From Burkholderia sp. Ax-1719 (GTDB lineage: Bacteria > Pseudomonadota > Gammaproteobacteria > Burkholderiales > Burkholderiaceae): a stretch of DNA of 64,000 nt. A model generated the notes under the pieces. That model was not told where the DNA came from. It ran no database searches and saw only the letters and a program-made list of their open reading frames with translations. The DNA lies in contig NZ_VWWJ01000022.1 of assembly GCF_011753055.1 (NCBI RefSeq), positions 62,001-126,000 of the forward strand, written 5' to 3'. Below, piece after piece: positions 17,840-26,813 of this stretch. Each line of letters begins with the position of its first letter. The stretch's first letter is position 1. The position numbers and the translations under genes are program-made.

Positions 17840-19306
17840 ATGGATAAAGGCTTATTACGCAACGTCGCGATCAATCTGTTTGGACTCGTGCTGCCGACCT
17901 TCGTGTCGTTGGTCACGGTGCCGACGTACATCAAGATGCTCGGCGTCGAACGGTATGGCGTGATCGCGCTCGTGTGGACGCTGATTGGTTATTTCAGCGT
18001 GCTCGATCTGGGCATGAGCATGGCCGCGCAGAATCATATTTCGAAGGCCTACGCATCAAAAGACAGTGAGGCCTGCGAGCGCGTGTTCTGGAGCGCGTTC
18101 TGGCTCAACTTCACGACCGGCGCGATTGGCGGCTTGCTGATCTACACGGGCGGTGCGCTGTATACGGCGTATTTCACGCACGTCACGCCTGAATTGCGCC
18201 ATGAGGTGTATCTCGCGCTGCCGTGGCTGGCGATTGCGATTCCCATTGCCAATGTGTCGTGGGTGTTTGCCGGTGCGATCAACGGCGCGGAGCGCTTTGG
18301 CATTTACAACACCAATCAGACGCTCGGCACCTTTCTGTTCCAGCTATTGCCGCTGGGGGCGGCGTGGGCCATCGCGCCGAATCTGCAAACGGTGCTGGCC
18401 GCTGCCGTGCTTGCACGCCTGTTCGCAGGCCTGCTGCTGGGCCGCTCCGCGTTGCGCGTGCTGGGCATTCGCCATATCCGTGGGCCGCGCTTCGATACCT
18501 CGAAGGCGTTGTTCAATTTCGGTGGCTGGATGCTGATCGCGAGCATCACGACGATGGTGGCCGATTCGCTCGATCGCATGATGCTGGGCGCGGGCCTGGG
18601 CGCGCGTTTCGTGACTTATTACACGGTGCCGCAGAACCTGGTTACGCGTCTGAATATGGTGCCGAACGCACTGGTGCGCACATTGTTCCCACGTCTTTCG
18701 GCACTGCGCCGCGAGCATGCGGACGAGATCGCGGCACAGTCGCTGCAATTCCTCAATGCCGTATTCACTCCGGTGGCGATTGGCGCAATTGTGGTGCTGG
18801 AGCCTTTCCTGAAGGTGTGGGTGGGCCCGGAGATCGCCGGGCATGGCGCGCCCGTTGGGCGCTTCCTGATCGTTGCCGTGTGGCTGATCGGGCAGGCCGG
18901 TGTGACGCGCATCCTGATCCAGTCGCAAAACAATCCCGCCGCCGCCGCGCGCGTGGGCCTGATCGAGCTGCCGCTGTTCGCGGGGCTGCTGTGGCTGGGA
19001 ATCGACCGCTTTGGCCTGCCGGGTGCGGCGGCAGCGGTGCTGTTGCGCTCGCTGTTCGACTACGTGGTTCTGCTCTGGCTGTCGCGCATTCATAGTCGCG
19101 CGATCGTCGTCGATATGTTTGCACACCTGAGTTTTCTGGCTACCGCGCTGGCAATTGCGTGGTGGCTGCCGGACGCGTGGTATGCGATCGGCGCGGGCGT
19201 TGTCCTGGCCCTCGCCAACTGCGTCTGGTCGGTGGCCACCACGCCAGTCCTGCGTGGTTATGCCCGTTCCCTTCTGTTTCGACTAAATTCACGGAAAAGC
19301 GCATGA
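17840..19306 (+). CDS. bceQ: Lipid-linked repeat-unit flippase, Wzx type
   Basis: The 488-residue polytopic protein has about 12-14 hydrophobic spans and the polysaccharide-synthesis (PST/MATE-like) start L-F-G-L-V-L-P-T-F-V-S-L-V-T-V-P. It would flip the undecaprenyl-linked repeat unit across the inner membrane for BceI. AGGAAA lies about six bases before its ATG. Its stop overlaps the bceR start (ATGA at 19303-19306), which shows translational coupling. Confidence 0.92.
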   Translation: MDKGLLRNVAINLFGLVLPTFVSLVTVPTYIKMLGVERYGVIALVWTLIGYFSVLDLGMSMAAQNHISKAYASKDSEACERVFWSAFWLNFTTGAIGGLLIYTGGALYTAYFTHVTPELRHEVYLALPWLAIAIPIANVSWVFAGAINGAERFGIYNTNQTLGTFLFQLLPLGAAWAIAPNLQTVLAAAVLARLFAGLLLGRSALRVLGIRHIRGPRFDTSKALFNFGGWMLIASITTMVADSLDRMMLGAGLGARFVTYYTVPQNLVTRLNMVPNALVRTLFPRLSALRREHADEIAAQSLQFLNAVFTPVAIGAIVVLEPFLKVWVGPEIAGHGAPVGRFLIVAVWLIGQAGVTRILIQSQNNPAAAARVGLIELPLFAGLLWLGIDRFGLPGAAAAVLLRSLFDYVVLLWLSRIHSRAIVVDMFAHLSFLATALAIAWWLPDAWYAIGAGVVLALANCVWSVATTPVLRGYARSLLFRLNSRKSA

Positions 19307-21810
19307 GTCACGAATTGATCGACGAAGCGGCGTCGTCCGAACGCGCCGCCGTGCCGCTGCAACGGCGCGAAAATACGTCCACCGCGCGCGGCGAATTGCG
19401 CGCCGTGAACACCACGGCTGGCAAGGGCACACCGGAGGTCGAGCGCGAAGCGCGACGTCAGCCGCGCGTCGCCATCGTGCACGACTGGCTCGTCACCTAT
19501 GCGGGCGCCGAGCGCGTGCTGGAGCAGATCATCGACTGCTTTCCGGACGCGGACCTGTTCTCCGTGGTCGATTTCGTCGACGACAAGGACCGCAAGTTCC
19601 TGCGCGGCAAGCGCGCAACGACCTCGTTTATCCAGCGCTTGCCGAAGGCGCGCACTAAATATCGCGCGTATCTGCCGTTTATGCCACTGGCCATCGAGCA
19701 GCTCGACGTATCGGGCTACGATGTGGTCATTTCCAGTTCGCACGCCGTCGCGAAGGGCGTGCTCACCGGGCCGGATCAATATCACATCAGTTACGTGCAC
19801 TCGCCGATTCGTTACGCGTGGGATCTCCAGCATCAGTATCTGCAGGAGTCGCATCTCACGCGCGGACCGAAGTCGATGCTCGCGCGGCTGATTCTCCATT
19901 ACATCCGCAATTGGGATGTGCGCACCGCGAATTCTGTCGATCAGTTCGTGGCGAATTCCGAATTCATCGCGCGACGCATCCACAAGGTCTATCAGCGCGA
20001 TGCGGAAGTGGTGTATCCGCCGGTCGACGTCGATTCGTTCGAACTCGAAACGCGCAAGGAAGATTTTTATCTGACCGCTTCGCGACTGGTGCCGTACAAG
20101 AAGATCGATCTGATTGTCGAGGCGTTTTCGCGCATGCCGGATAAGCGCCTGGTTGTGATCGGCGATGGTCCGGATATGCAGAAGGTGCGTGCGAAGGCTG
20201 GCCCGAACGTCGAGGTGATGGGTTATCAGCCATTTTCGGTGCTGCACGATCGCATGCGCCGCGCGAAGGCGTTTGTGTTCGCGGCGGAAGAGGACTTCGG
20301 CATTTCGGTGGTGGAGGCCCAGGCGTGCGGTACGCCCGTGATTGCCTACGGCAAGGGCGGTGCGCTCGAAACCGTGCGCGATACGGGTTCGCGTCCCACC
20401 GGCCTGTTCTTCGAAGAGCAGCGCGCGGAGGCGATCATTGCTGCGGTGGAAACCTTCGAGCGCGATCCCAAGCGTTTTCGCGCGGAGGATTGCCGCGCGA
20501 ATGCCGAGCGCTTTTCTTCCGCGCATTTCCGCGATCAATTCTTTGCGCGCGTGGCGCGTGCGGTCCCGGCCATTGCAGCAGCAGGTCCGGCTTATCGGGA
20601 TCCTCAGCGCATGCAGGAGGCGATCGATGCCACTGCACTGGAAAGCGCGCCGCGTGTGCTGGCGATCGACCAGAGCGGCGTGCTGGGCGGCGCGGAGTTG
20701 TCGCTGCTCGAAGTGGTGAAGGGTCTGCGGGCACGCATCGAAGTGCTGCTGTTCAACGATGGTCCGTTCCGTGAAGCGCTCGACGCTGCGGGAGCGCGCG
20801 TGGACGTGGTGGATTCGGGTGCGCTACGCAACGTGCGTCGTGACGCCGGTGCAGTGCCTAAATTCGGCGTGCTGGCTGGCGTGGCCGCGCTGGTGCGCGA
20901 GACGCGCCGCCGTGCGCGCGAGGCGGACGTGCTCTATGCCAACACGCAGCGCGCGATGGTGATCGGCGTGTTGGCCGGCAAGCTCGCGCGCAAGCCGGTG
21001 GTCTGGCATCTGCGCGATATCGTCAGCGACGAGCATTTTGGGCGTGTGCAGCGCGCGATCATCAAGGGTTGCGCGAAGCTGGGTCTCGCGCACGTGATTG
21101 CCAATTCACACGCTTCGGCGCAGGTGTTCGCCGATCTGACCAAGTTCGATTCAGACAAGATCGACGTGGTGCACAACGGCGTGGACGAATCACCGTTCCG
21201 TGCGCTCGCACGCGTGCCGAAGGATCAGTTGCGTGCGCAGATCGGTCTGCCGCAACGTGCGTTTCTGGTGGGCGCATTCAGCCGCCTCGCGCGCTGGAAA
21301 GGCCAGCATGTGTTGCTCGAAGCGCTGTTGCACGAGCCGCGCGCGCATGCCGTGTTCGTGGGCGCGCCGCTGTTCGGCGAGGACGACTATGCGCAGGAAC
21401 TGCGCGATTTCGTCGTCAAGCACGAGTTGCAGGAGCGCGTGCATTTCCTGGGTTTCCGTCACGATATTGCGGCTTGTATGCGTGCGATGGATGTGATCGC
21501 CCACACCTCGATCACGCCGGAGCCGTTCGGCCGCGTGGTGGTGGAAGGGATGATGGCGCAACGTCCGGTAGTGGCTTCGCGCGATGGCGGCGTGAAGGAG
21601 ATCGTCGAACACGGCAAGACCGGGCTGCTGTGCACGCCGGGCGACGCCGTGGCGCTGGCCGGGACGATCTCAGCGCTGCAGGACGACGAAGCCTTGCGTG
21701 AGCGTCTGGCGCGCAACGGTCTGGCGGTCGCGCGTGAACGCTTCGGCAAGGAGCAGTACGTGGAAGCCGTGGGACGCGTGCTGGACGGTGTCGTGACGCG
21801 CGCTCGCTAG
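19303..21810 (+). CDS. bceR: Two-domain glycosyltransferase (tandem GT4 modules)
   Basis: The 835-residue protein carries two complete GT-B/GT4 units. The first (about residues 46-410) begins R-V-A-I-V-H-D-W-L-V and has E-D-F-G-I-S-V-V-E. The second (about 450-830) begins R-V-L-A-I-D-Q-S-G-V-L-G-G-A-E and has E-P-F-G-R-V-V-V-E. Both E-x7-E donor motifs are intact, so both modules could be active and add two sugars of the repeat. The first 45 residues are polar and variable. It is the end of the bceP-Q-R unit and is followed by a strong hairpin terminator. Confidence 0.93.
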   Translation: MSHELIDEAASSERAAVPLQRRENTSTARGELRAVNTTAGKGTPEVEREARRQPRVAIVHDWLVTYAGAERVLEQIIDCFPDADLFSVVDFVDDKDRKFLRGKRATTSFIQRLPKARTKYRAYLPFMPLAIEQLDVSGYDVVISSSHAVAKGVLTGPDQYHISYVHSPIRYAWDLQHQYLQESHLTRGPKSMLARLILHYIRNWDVRTANSVDQFVANSEFIARRIHKVYQRDAEVVYPPVDVDSFELETRKEDFYLTASRLVPYKKIDLIVEAFSRMPDKRLVVIGDGPDMQKVRAKAGPNVEVMGYQPFSVLHDRMRRAKAFVFAAEEDFGISVVEAQACGTPVIAYGKGGALETVRDTGSRPTGLFFEEQRAEAIIAAVETFERDPKRFRAEDCRANAERFSSAHFRDQFFARVARAVPAIAAAGPAYRDPQRMQEAIDATALESAPRVLAIDQSGVLGGAELSLLEVVKGLRARIEVLLFNDGPFREALDAAGARVDVVDSGALRNVRRDAGAVPKFGVLAGVAALVRETRRRAREADVLYANTQRAMVIGVLAGKLARKPVVWHLRDIVSDEHFGRVQRAIIKGCAKLGLAHVIANSHASAQVFADLTKFDSDKIDVVHNGVDESPFRALARVPKDQLRAQIGLPQRAFLVGAFSRLARWKGQHVLLEALLHEPRAHAVFVGAPLFGEDDYAQELRDFVVKHELQERVHFLGFRHDIAACMRAMDVIAHTSITPEPFGRVVVEGMMAQRPVVASRDGGVKEIVEHGKTGLLCTPGDAVALAGTISALQDDEALRERLARNGLAVARERFGKEQYVEAVGRVLDGVVTRAR

Positions 21811-21875
21811 GCACGCGCGAAGCAGGACTCAGGGAGAAGTGGGAACAAGCAGGGCAATAAAGACAGTGAGCAGTA

Positions 21876-21912
21876 AACAAGCGGGGCCGCCAGATGGGCG
21901 GCCCCGCTTGTT
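21876..21912. terminator. Strong bidirectional terminator between bceR and bceS
   Basis: A 16-bp perfect stem (21876-21891 paired with 21897-21912), GC-rich in the middle with AACAAG/CTTGTT ends, encloses the loop AGATG. On the plus strand it runs into TTTT, and the complementary A's on the left give a T-run for the minus strand. It lies between the convergent bceR and bceS genes. Confidence 0.9.
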
Positions 21913-21928
21913 TTCGGATATCGGATCG

Positions 21929-23086
21929 TCAAGCAGCGCGCTTGCGCAGGCGGCTCGCGACGTTGAGCGCGGGACGCTCGAACAGGCGATAGAAGACCCA
22001 CGCAACCGGCAATACCGCAAGCGTGAAGCCAAATGAAGCCCAGATCGACGTTTGCAGTTCGGAGCGGAACAGCCAGGAGCCAAGCAGTACGAAAAGCGGC
22101 AAATGGATCAGATAGAGCGAATAACTGAATTCGCCGAGCTTCGAGAATATCGGCATGAGCACGCCGCCCGATGCCAGCGGACGCGACAGCGCCTTGACGA
22201 GGTAGCAGGCAAACGCGCAGGCCCACAGCTGGAACGCGCCGTACTGACCAAAGTGGAATGCGACGCAACCGGCCACTGCGAACACCGCAGCGGCAACATA
22301 GGCGAAGCGGAAACCTTCGTAGCCTCGTAGACGCGCTTCGGCGATCCAGGCGCCGAGCATCCACGAGAACCAGTACGAAGTGAAGAACACAATGTCGTGC
22401 GGGGCGAGCGTCAACGCCGAAACCACGTTGATCACGGCCACGCCTGCGAGTACCGCGTTGAGGCCGACGAGGCGGCGCACCGCGAACAGCAGCGGATAGA
22501 GCAGATAGAACTGCACTTCGAGCGACAGCGTCCAGAGCGCGCCATTCGAGCCGTAAGTCTTACCGGCCACGCCTTGCAGCGAAAACAGATTGACGAGGAA
22601 CGCCTGCGGGCCGATATCGAGAATCTTGTGGCTCACCGGTGTCATCGTGAGGCTGATCGAATCGGCCACGAAGGTTAGCGCAAGCGCCGCGAGCAGCACC
22701 GGATAGATCCGCACGAGGCGGCGCAGCCAGAATTGGCCGGCGTCGAGCCGGTAGTCAGGATTGGCAAGCAGACGTGACGCGCCGCTTCGATGAATGCAAT
22801 AGCCGCTGATGACGAAAAAAATCGGCACGCCCGCTGATCCCCACGCAATCGGGAACGTGAGCCACGCGGCGATCGTGCCAGGGCTGGCCAGACTGGCGTG
22901 CATTTGATGAAAGGCGCCCATGCCGATCCACGTAACCTGCCGGCAGTGGAAATACGCTACCAGCAGGGCGGCAAAGCCGCGCAATGCATCGATCAGATGG
23001 TCGCCGGCGATGGCTGCGGGCCGCGCCGCGGCGGCAGGCATGGCAGATGCAGGCGGCAGGAGAGTTTCGAGTGCGGGATCGCTCAT
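21929..23086 (-). CDS. bceS: Membrane O-acyltransferase, acyltransferase-3 family
   Basis: The 385-residue polytopic protein has the family motifs L-I-D-A-L-R-G-F-A-A-L-L-V-A-Y-F-H, with the likely catalytic His, and I-A-W-G-S-A-G-V-P-I-F-F-V-I-S-G-Y-C. It is the second polysaccharide acyltransferase in the locus besides BceO and is placed like BceS of cepacian clusters. It stands alone on the minus strand, divergent from the short gene at 23357. Confidence 0.9.
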   Translation of the reverse strand: MSDPALETLLPPASAMPAAAARPAAIAGDHLIDALRGFAALLVAYFHCRQVTWIGMGAFHQMHASLASPGTIAAWLTFPIAWGSAGVPIFFVISGYCIHRSGASRLLANPDYRLDAGQFWLRRLVRIYPVLLAALALTFVADSISLTMTPVSHKILDIGPQAFLVNLFSLQGVAGKTYGSNGALWTLSLEVQFYLLYPLLFAVRRLVGLNAVLAGVAVINVVSALTLAPHDIVFFTSYWFSWMLGAWIAEARLRGYEGFRFAYVAAAVFAVAGCVAFHFGQYGAFQLWACAFACYLVKALSRPLASGGVLMPIFSKLGEFSYSLYLIHLPLFVLLGSWLFRSELQTSIWASFGFTLAVLPVAWVFYRLFERPALNVASRLRKRAA

Positions 23087-23301
23087 CTTGACAGGTCGCG
23101 TGATGTAGGCCGGGATGGCGTTCGTGGCTCTGAGGGGAGGCTAGTTCACGATCATAGGGATCTCGCGCGAGGAAATTATGCAAAAGTTTTTCAAAAAGTA
23201 TTCACGGCGCTTATTGGGTGACGCGGTGACGGAAAGACAAAAATCGGCTGATCGAATCGAAATAGGGAAATAAAACCTTGTAACGCAAAAGCGATTTATT
23301 T

Positions 23302-23314
23302 GTTCAATTTGAAC
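23302..23314. promoter_or_regulatory. 13-bp palindrome upstream of the small membrane-protein gene
   Basis: GTTCAATTTGAAC is a perfect inverted repeat of 6-bp arms around one base. It is followed by AT-rich TTTTAAGGGG and stands 43 bp before the start of the 47-residue gene. It may be a regulator binding site. The rest of the 270-bp gap back to bceS (23087-23356) is AT-rich and has no gene. Confidence 0.4.
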
Positions 23315-23356
23315 TGCTAGTTTTAAGGGGATCGCCTATGGTCGATGGAGATTTCG

Positions 23357-23500
23357 ATGAACCTGCATTTGCTGGCCGGCATTGCCGTGCTATTGATACT
23401 CGTCGCGGTGTCGGCGTATCGCGAGGCGTTGCGCAACGAGCCTATCCGGCGCTCGCGCACGCAGGCGGGCCGCTTGCCGCCCGCCGATGAAGTCGAGTAG
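23357..23500 (+). CDS. Small single-span membrane protein (47 residues), unknown function
   Basis: The ATG at 23357 has GGAG (23347-23350) six bases upstream and opens a 47-codon frame ending at TAG 23498-23500. The predicted product begins MNLHLLAGIAVLLILVAVSA, a clear hydrophobic helix (residues about 4-20). It continues with a basic/polar tail Y-R-E-A-L-R-N-E-P-I-R-R-S-R and ends with acidic residues. This looks like an inner-membrane protein with a short cytosolic tail. I do not recognise the family. It lies between bceS and bceT within the polysaccharide locus, so a role with an exopolysaccharide enzyme is possible but only inferred. Confidence 0.6.
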   Translation: MNLHLLAGIAVLLILVAVSAYREALRNEPIRRSRTQAGRLPPADEVE

Positions 23501-23540
23501 ACTGCGCGGACATGACGCTGTCATTGCGCCGCTATTTCGA

Positions 23541-23574
23541 ATCGATTGGCTAAATGTGTTGTGAGTCAATCGAT
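23541..23574. repeat. Inverted repeat ATCGATTG-N18-CAATCGAT upstream of bceT
   Basis: Perfect 8-bp arms at 23541-23548 and 23567-23574 are separated by 18 bases. They lie 264-297 bp before the bceT start, just after the small membrane-protein gene. The site could be a dyad operator or a transcript hairpin. Confidence 0.4.
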
Positions 23575-23671
23575 ATCCGGATCAGGAAATTCATGCCGAT
23601 TATCCGGGGCGCATGGCAATAATTTCCGCTGTTCTGCCTGCTCCGCGCCATCGGTTTCAGATTCTGGATTT

Positions 23672-23700
23672 TTTCCATTTCTTTATTGCTGAAATGGAAA
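23672..23700. promoter_or_regulatory. 10-bp perfect inverted repeat in the bceT upstream region
   Basis: TTTCCATTTC (23672-23681) and GAAATGGAAA (23691-23700) are perfect inverted copies with a 9-base spacer. They lie about 140 bp before the bceT ATG in a 337-bp AT-rich stretch (23501-23837) that has no gene I can support. The hairpin has no following T-run on either strand, so an operator or leader-RNA structure is more likely than a terminator. Confidence 0.5.
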
Positions 23701-23837
23701 TGCGGTAAAACAAAGCAGTACGAATCGCAACGATGCCGACGCATTCAATATAAAAACTGCCCAACAGAACCCTCGGGGACGCCGGCTTGCCTTGCTGCGA
23801 GACCGTTACTCAAACGATCGAACTGGGAATGGACATC

Positions 23838-24728
<891 letters not shown>

Positions 24729-24767
24729 CAGCGGCTTAGATTACCCGGCAGATCTGATTACTGAAAA

Positions 24768-24795
24768 GCGGCGCGCGCTGAAAGGCGTGCGCCGC
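24768..24795 (-). terminator. Hairpin between convergent bceT and the deaminase gene
   Basis: GCGGCGCGCGC (24768-24778) pairs with GCGTGCGCCGC (24785-24795) with one mismatch and a TGAAAG loop. On the minus strand the stem is followed by a T-run (AAAA at 24764-24767 on the plus strand), so it best fits termination of the leftward deaminase transcript. Confidence 0.55.
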
Positions 24796-24801
24796 ATACC
24801 A

Positions 24802-25317
24802 TCAGGCGTGCGTTTGCCAGAACGCGCGCTGCACGCGCATCACGTCGTCCTCCACATCGGCTACGGGGCCGATCAGATCGACACGCTTCTGGCAGTGATC
24901 GAATACATAACGCGACGACACGCTCATCGTGGGATTTTCCGCGTGATTGCCGGTCGCTTCCAGCAGTCGTTCCTCCGTCATGCCGAATACCACGCGACCG
25001 ATATTGGCCCAGTAGGCCGTGCCCGCACACATGCAGCACGGTTCCACTGAGGTATACAGCGTGCAATCCCACAGATAATCCGCGCTGAAATTCATCGCGG
25101 CGATACGCGCGAGCACGGCTTCCGCGTGATTGACGGTATCCACGTTGCCTTGCTCGATCAGCACGGTTTCGTGATCGGGGCCGACCAGGATCGCTCCGAA
25201 CGGATGGTGGCCGAACGAGGCGGCGCGCTCGCCCACGGCCGCCGCGCGGCGCAGGTGACGCACGATCTGCTCGTGCGTAGGTGCGCTACGCGGGGCGGCG
25301 GGAGTGTTGCTGCTCAT
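24802..25317 (-). CDS. Nucleoside/base deaminase of the cytidine-deaminase fold
   Basis: The 171-residue protein has the zinc-binding pair of the CDA superfamily, H-A-E-A-V and P-C-C-M-C-A-G, with the catalytic Glu in HAE. The Cys-rich PCCMCAG form and size resemble guanine deaminase and TadA-like nucleoside deaminases; which base it attacks cannot be decided here. It follows the BMP-family binding-protein gene by 55 bp on the same strand, suggesting uptake then deamination of a purine nucleoside or base. An N-terminal stretch of 12-15 residues is polar. Confidence 0.88.
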   Translation of the reverse strand: MSSNTPAAPRSAPTHEQIVRHLRRAAAVGERAASFGHHPFGAILVGPDHETVLIEQGNVDTVNHAEAVLARIAAMNFSADYLWDCTLYTSVEPCCMCAGTAYWANIGRVVFGMTEERLLEATGNHAENPTMSVSSRYVFDHCQKRVDLIGPVADVEDDVMRVQRAFWQTHA

Positions 25318-25372
25318 TGCCTGTCTCCTGCATGAATCGCTTTGTCGTCATGTTTAGCGCTTGTTTTCAGGC

Positions 25373-26473
25373 TTATTTCGGCACGGTGCCGTCTACGCCC
25401 TCGACGAACCAGTTCAGGCGCAGCAGATCCGCATCGCTCAGCGATTTTCCCGCCGCCACACGAATCGTGCCGCCCTGATCCTTGATCGGGCCTGCGAACG
25501 GGTCGAACTTGCCGGCGACGATATCGTCGCGCTTCGCGGCCAGCGCTTTTTGCGCGGTGGGGGAAACGGCGCCGGTATTGATATCGGCGAGATCGATGGC
25601 CTTTTCCTTCAGGCCCCACCAGACCGGCGCATTGGTCCACGTGCCTGCCATCACCTGCTGGACCAGATGCGAGTAATAGACGCCCCAGTTGCTCACGCAG
25701 GCGCCCAGTTGCGCGTTGGGGCCGAACTTCTTCATGTCCGAATCCCAGCCGAAGGCATGCACCTTTTTCTGCTCGGCGGTCTGCATCGTGGCGGTGGAAT
25801 CGGTGTTCTGGATCAGCACGTCCGCGCCTTGGCCGATCAGCGTTTCGGCAGCCTGTTTTTCGCGGCCCGGATCGAACCAGCTATTGATCCACAGCACCTT
25901 CACCTTGGCGTTCGGATTCACCGAACGCGCGCCCATCGTAAAGGCGTCGATATTGCGTACGACTTCGGGCACCGGCACGGAGCCGACGAAGCCCAGCGTA
26001 TTCGTTTTCGTCGTGTAGCCCGCCACGAGACCGGCGAGATACGCACTTTGATAGGTGCGTACATCGTAGGTGGCGAAATTCGGCGCTTTCTTGTAGCCGG
26101 TTGCGTGCATGAAGACGGCATCCGGATAATCTTTGGCGACCTTTAATTCGAAGTCCTGAAAACCAAAGCTCGATCCGACGATGATCTTGTTGCCTTTCGC
26201 GGCGAGGTCGCGGAACACGCGCTCGGAATCGGCGGATTCGGGCACGTTTTCAACGCGCGTGACCTTGATCTTGTCGCCGTATTGCGCTTCGACGGCTTTC
26301 ACGCCCTGTTCGTGGGCGTAGGTCCAGCCGGCGTCGCCGGGATTGCCCAGGTAGACGAAGGCGACACCCACGGGCGGTGTGGCGGCGTGACCGATGCCGC
26401 TCGTGAGGGCGGCGAACAAGGCGGTGAGGACGGTGGCGCAGGCGCGCCGGACGCGCGTCTTGGGTGCTTTCAT
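25373..26473 (-). CDS. BMP-family nucleoside-binding protein of an ABC transporter
   Basis: The 366-residue product starts at ATG 26473 with GGAG upstream and has a signal peptide ending A-A-L-T-S-G-I-G-H-A-A. The mature protein has BMP/PnrA features: V-G-V-A-F-V-Y-L-G-N-P-G-D-A-G-W-T, the G-S-S-F-G-F-Q-D motif, and a late F-G-W-D-S-D-M. Family members bind purine nucleosides in the periplasm for an ABC importer. No ATPase or permease gene is adjacent in the window, so the partners must be elsewhere. The divergent gap at 26474-26813 (340 bp) contains no gene. Confidence 0.92.
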   Translation of the reverse strand: MKAPKTRVRRACATVLTALFAALTSGIGHAATPPVGVAFVYLGNPGDAGWTYAHEQGVKAVEAQYGDKIKVTRVENVPESADSERVFRDLAAKGNKIIVGSSFGFQDFELKVAKDYPDAVFMHATGYKKAPNFATYDVRTYQSAYLAGLVAGYTTKTNTLGFVGSVPVPEVVRNIDAFTMGARSVNPNAKVKVLWINSWFDPGREKQAAETLIGQGADVLIQNTDSTATMQTAEQKKVHAFGWDSDMKKFGPNAQLGACVSNWGVYYSHLVQQVMAGTWTNAPVWWGLKEKAIDLADINTGAVSPTAQKALAAKRDDIVAGKFDPFAGPIKDQGGTIRVAAGKSLSDADLLRLNWFVEGVDGTVPK

Positions 26474-26524
26474 GGGTTCTCCGTAAGAGGCAAACATCGT
26501 GCGATGGGAGCCATCTTCAGGAGC

Positions 26525-26545
26525 CAAATATTGGGGAAATATTTG
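26525..26545. promoter_or_regulatory. 8-bp inverted repeat upstream of the BMP-protein gene
   Basis: CAAATATT (26525-26532) and AATATTTG (26538-26545) are perfect inverted copies with spacer GGGGA, 52-72 bp upstream of the BMP gene start. A second dyad, GTTAT-N7-ATAAC (26551-26567), follows. Both are AT-rich in a GC-rich genome, consistent with operator or promoter DNA for the leftward unit. The remaining 250 bp of the gap show nothing I can name. Confidence 0.5.
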
Positions 26546-26813
26546 TTGCCGTTATCGTCGGTATAACAAACTTCATATGAAAGCCGAGTCCTCTAACGCG
26601 TCAAAGCCATAGTGATTCGAAGTCGGGCACGCGGTTTGCTCGCCCTAGTCAGTTTTGCGCGTATCGCACGGCCTGCAGGCCAGCCTGGGGCGATGCGCGT
26701 TGAATTGCCAGGCGTCGCCGGGACGCGCACGACCCGCGCGGCGCGTGGAACCTGCACAATCCGGCACATGCCTCGCTCGCGAGGGGGCGTGTGCCCATCA
26801 AGGAGAAGCGGCC

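Noticed and set aside
23501..23837. Possible second small gene before bceT (13-codon frame at 23511, or frames at 23550-23744).
   Set aside because: Too short or without a ribosome site and with AT-rich, non-coding composition; better explained as control DNA.
25373..26473. Idea that the BMP protein and nearby orphan binding protein at 32524 form one transporter.
   Set aside because: They belong to different binding-protein families and are separated by unrelated units on other strands.
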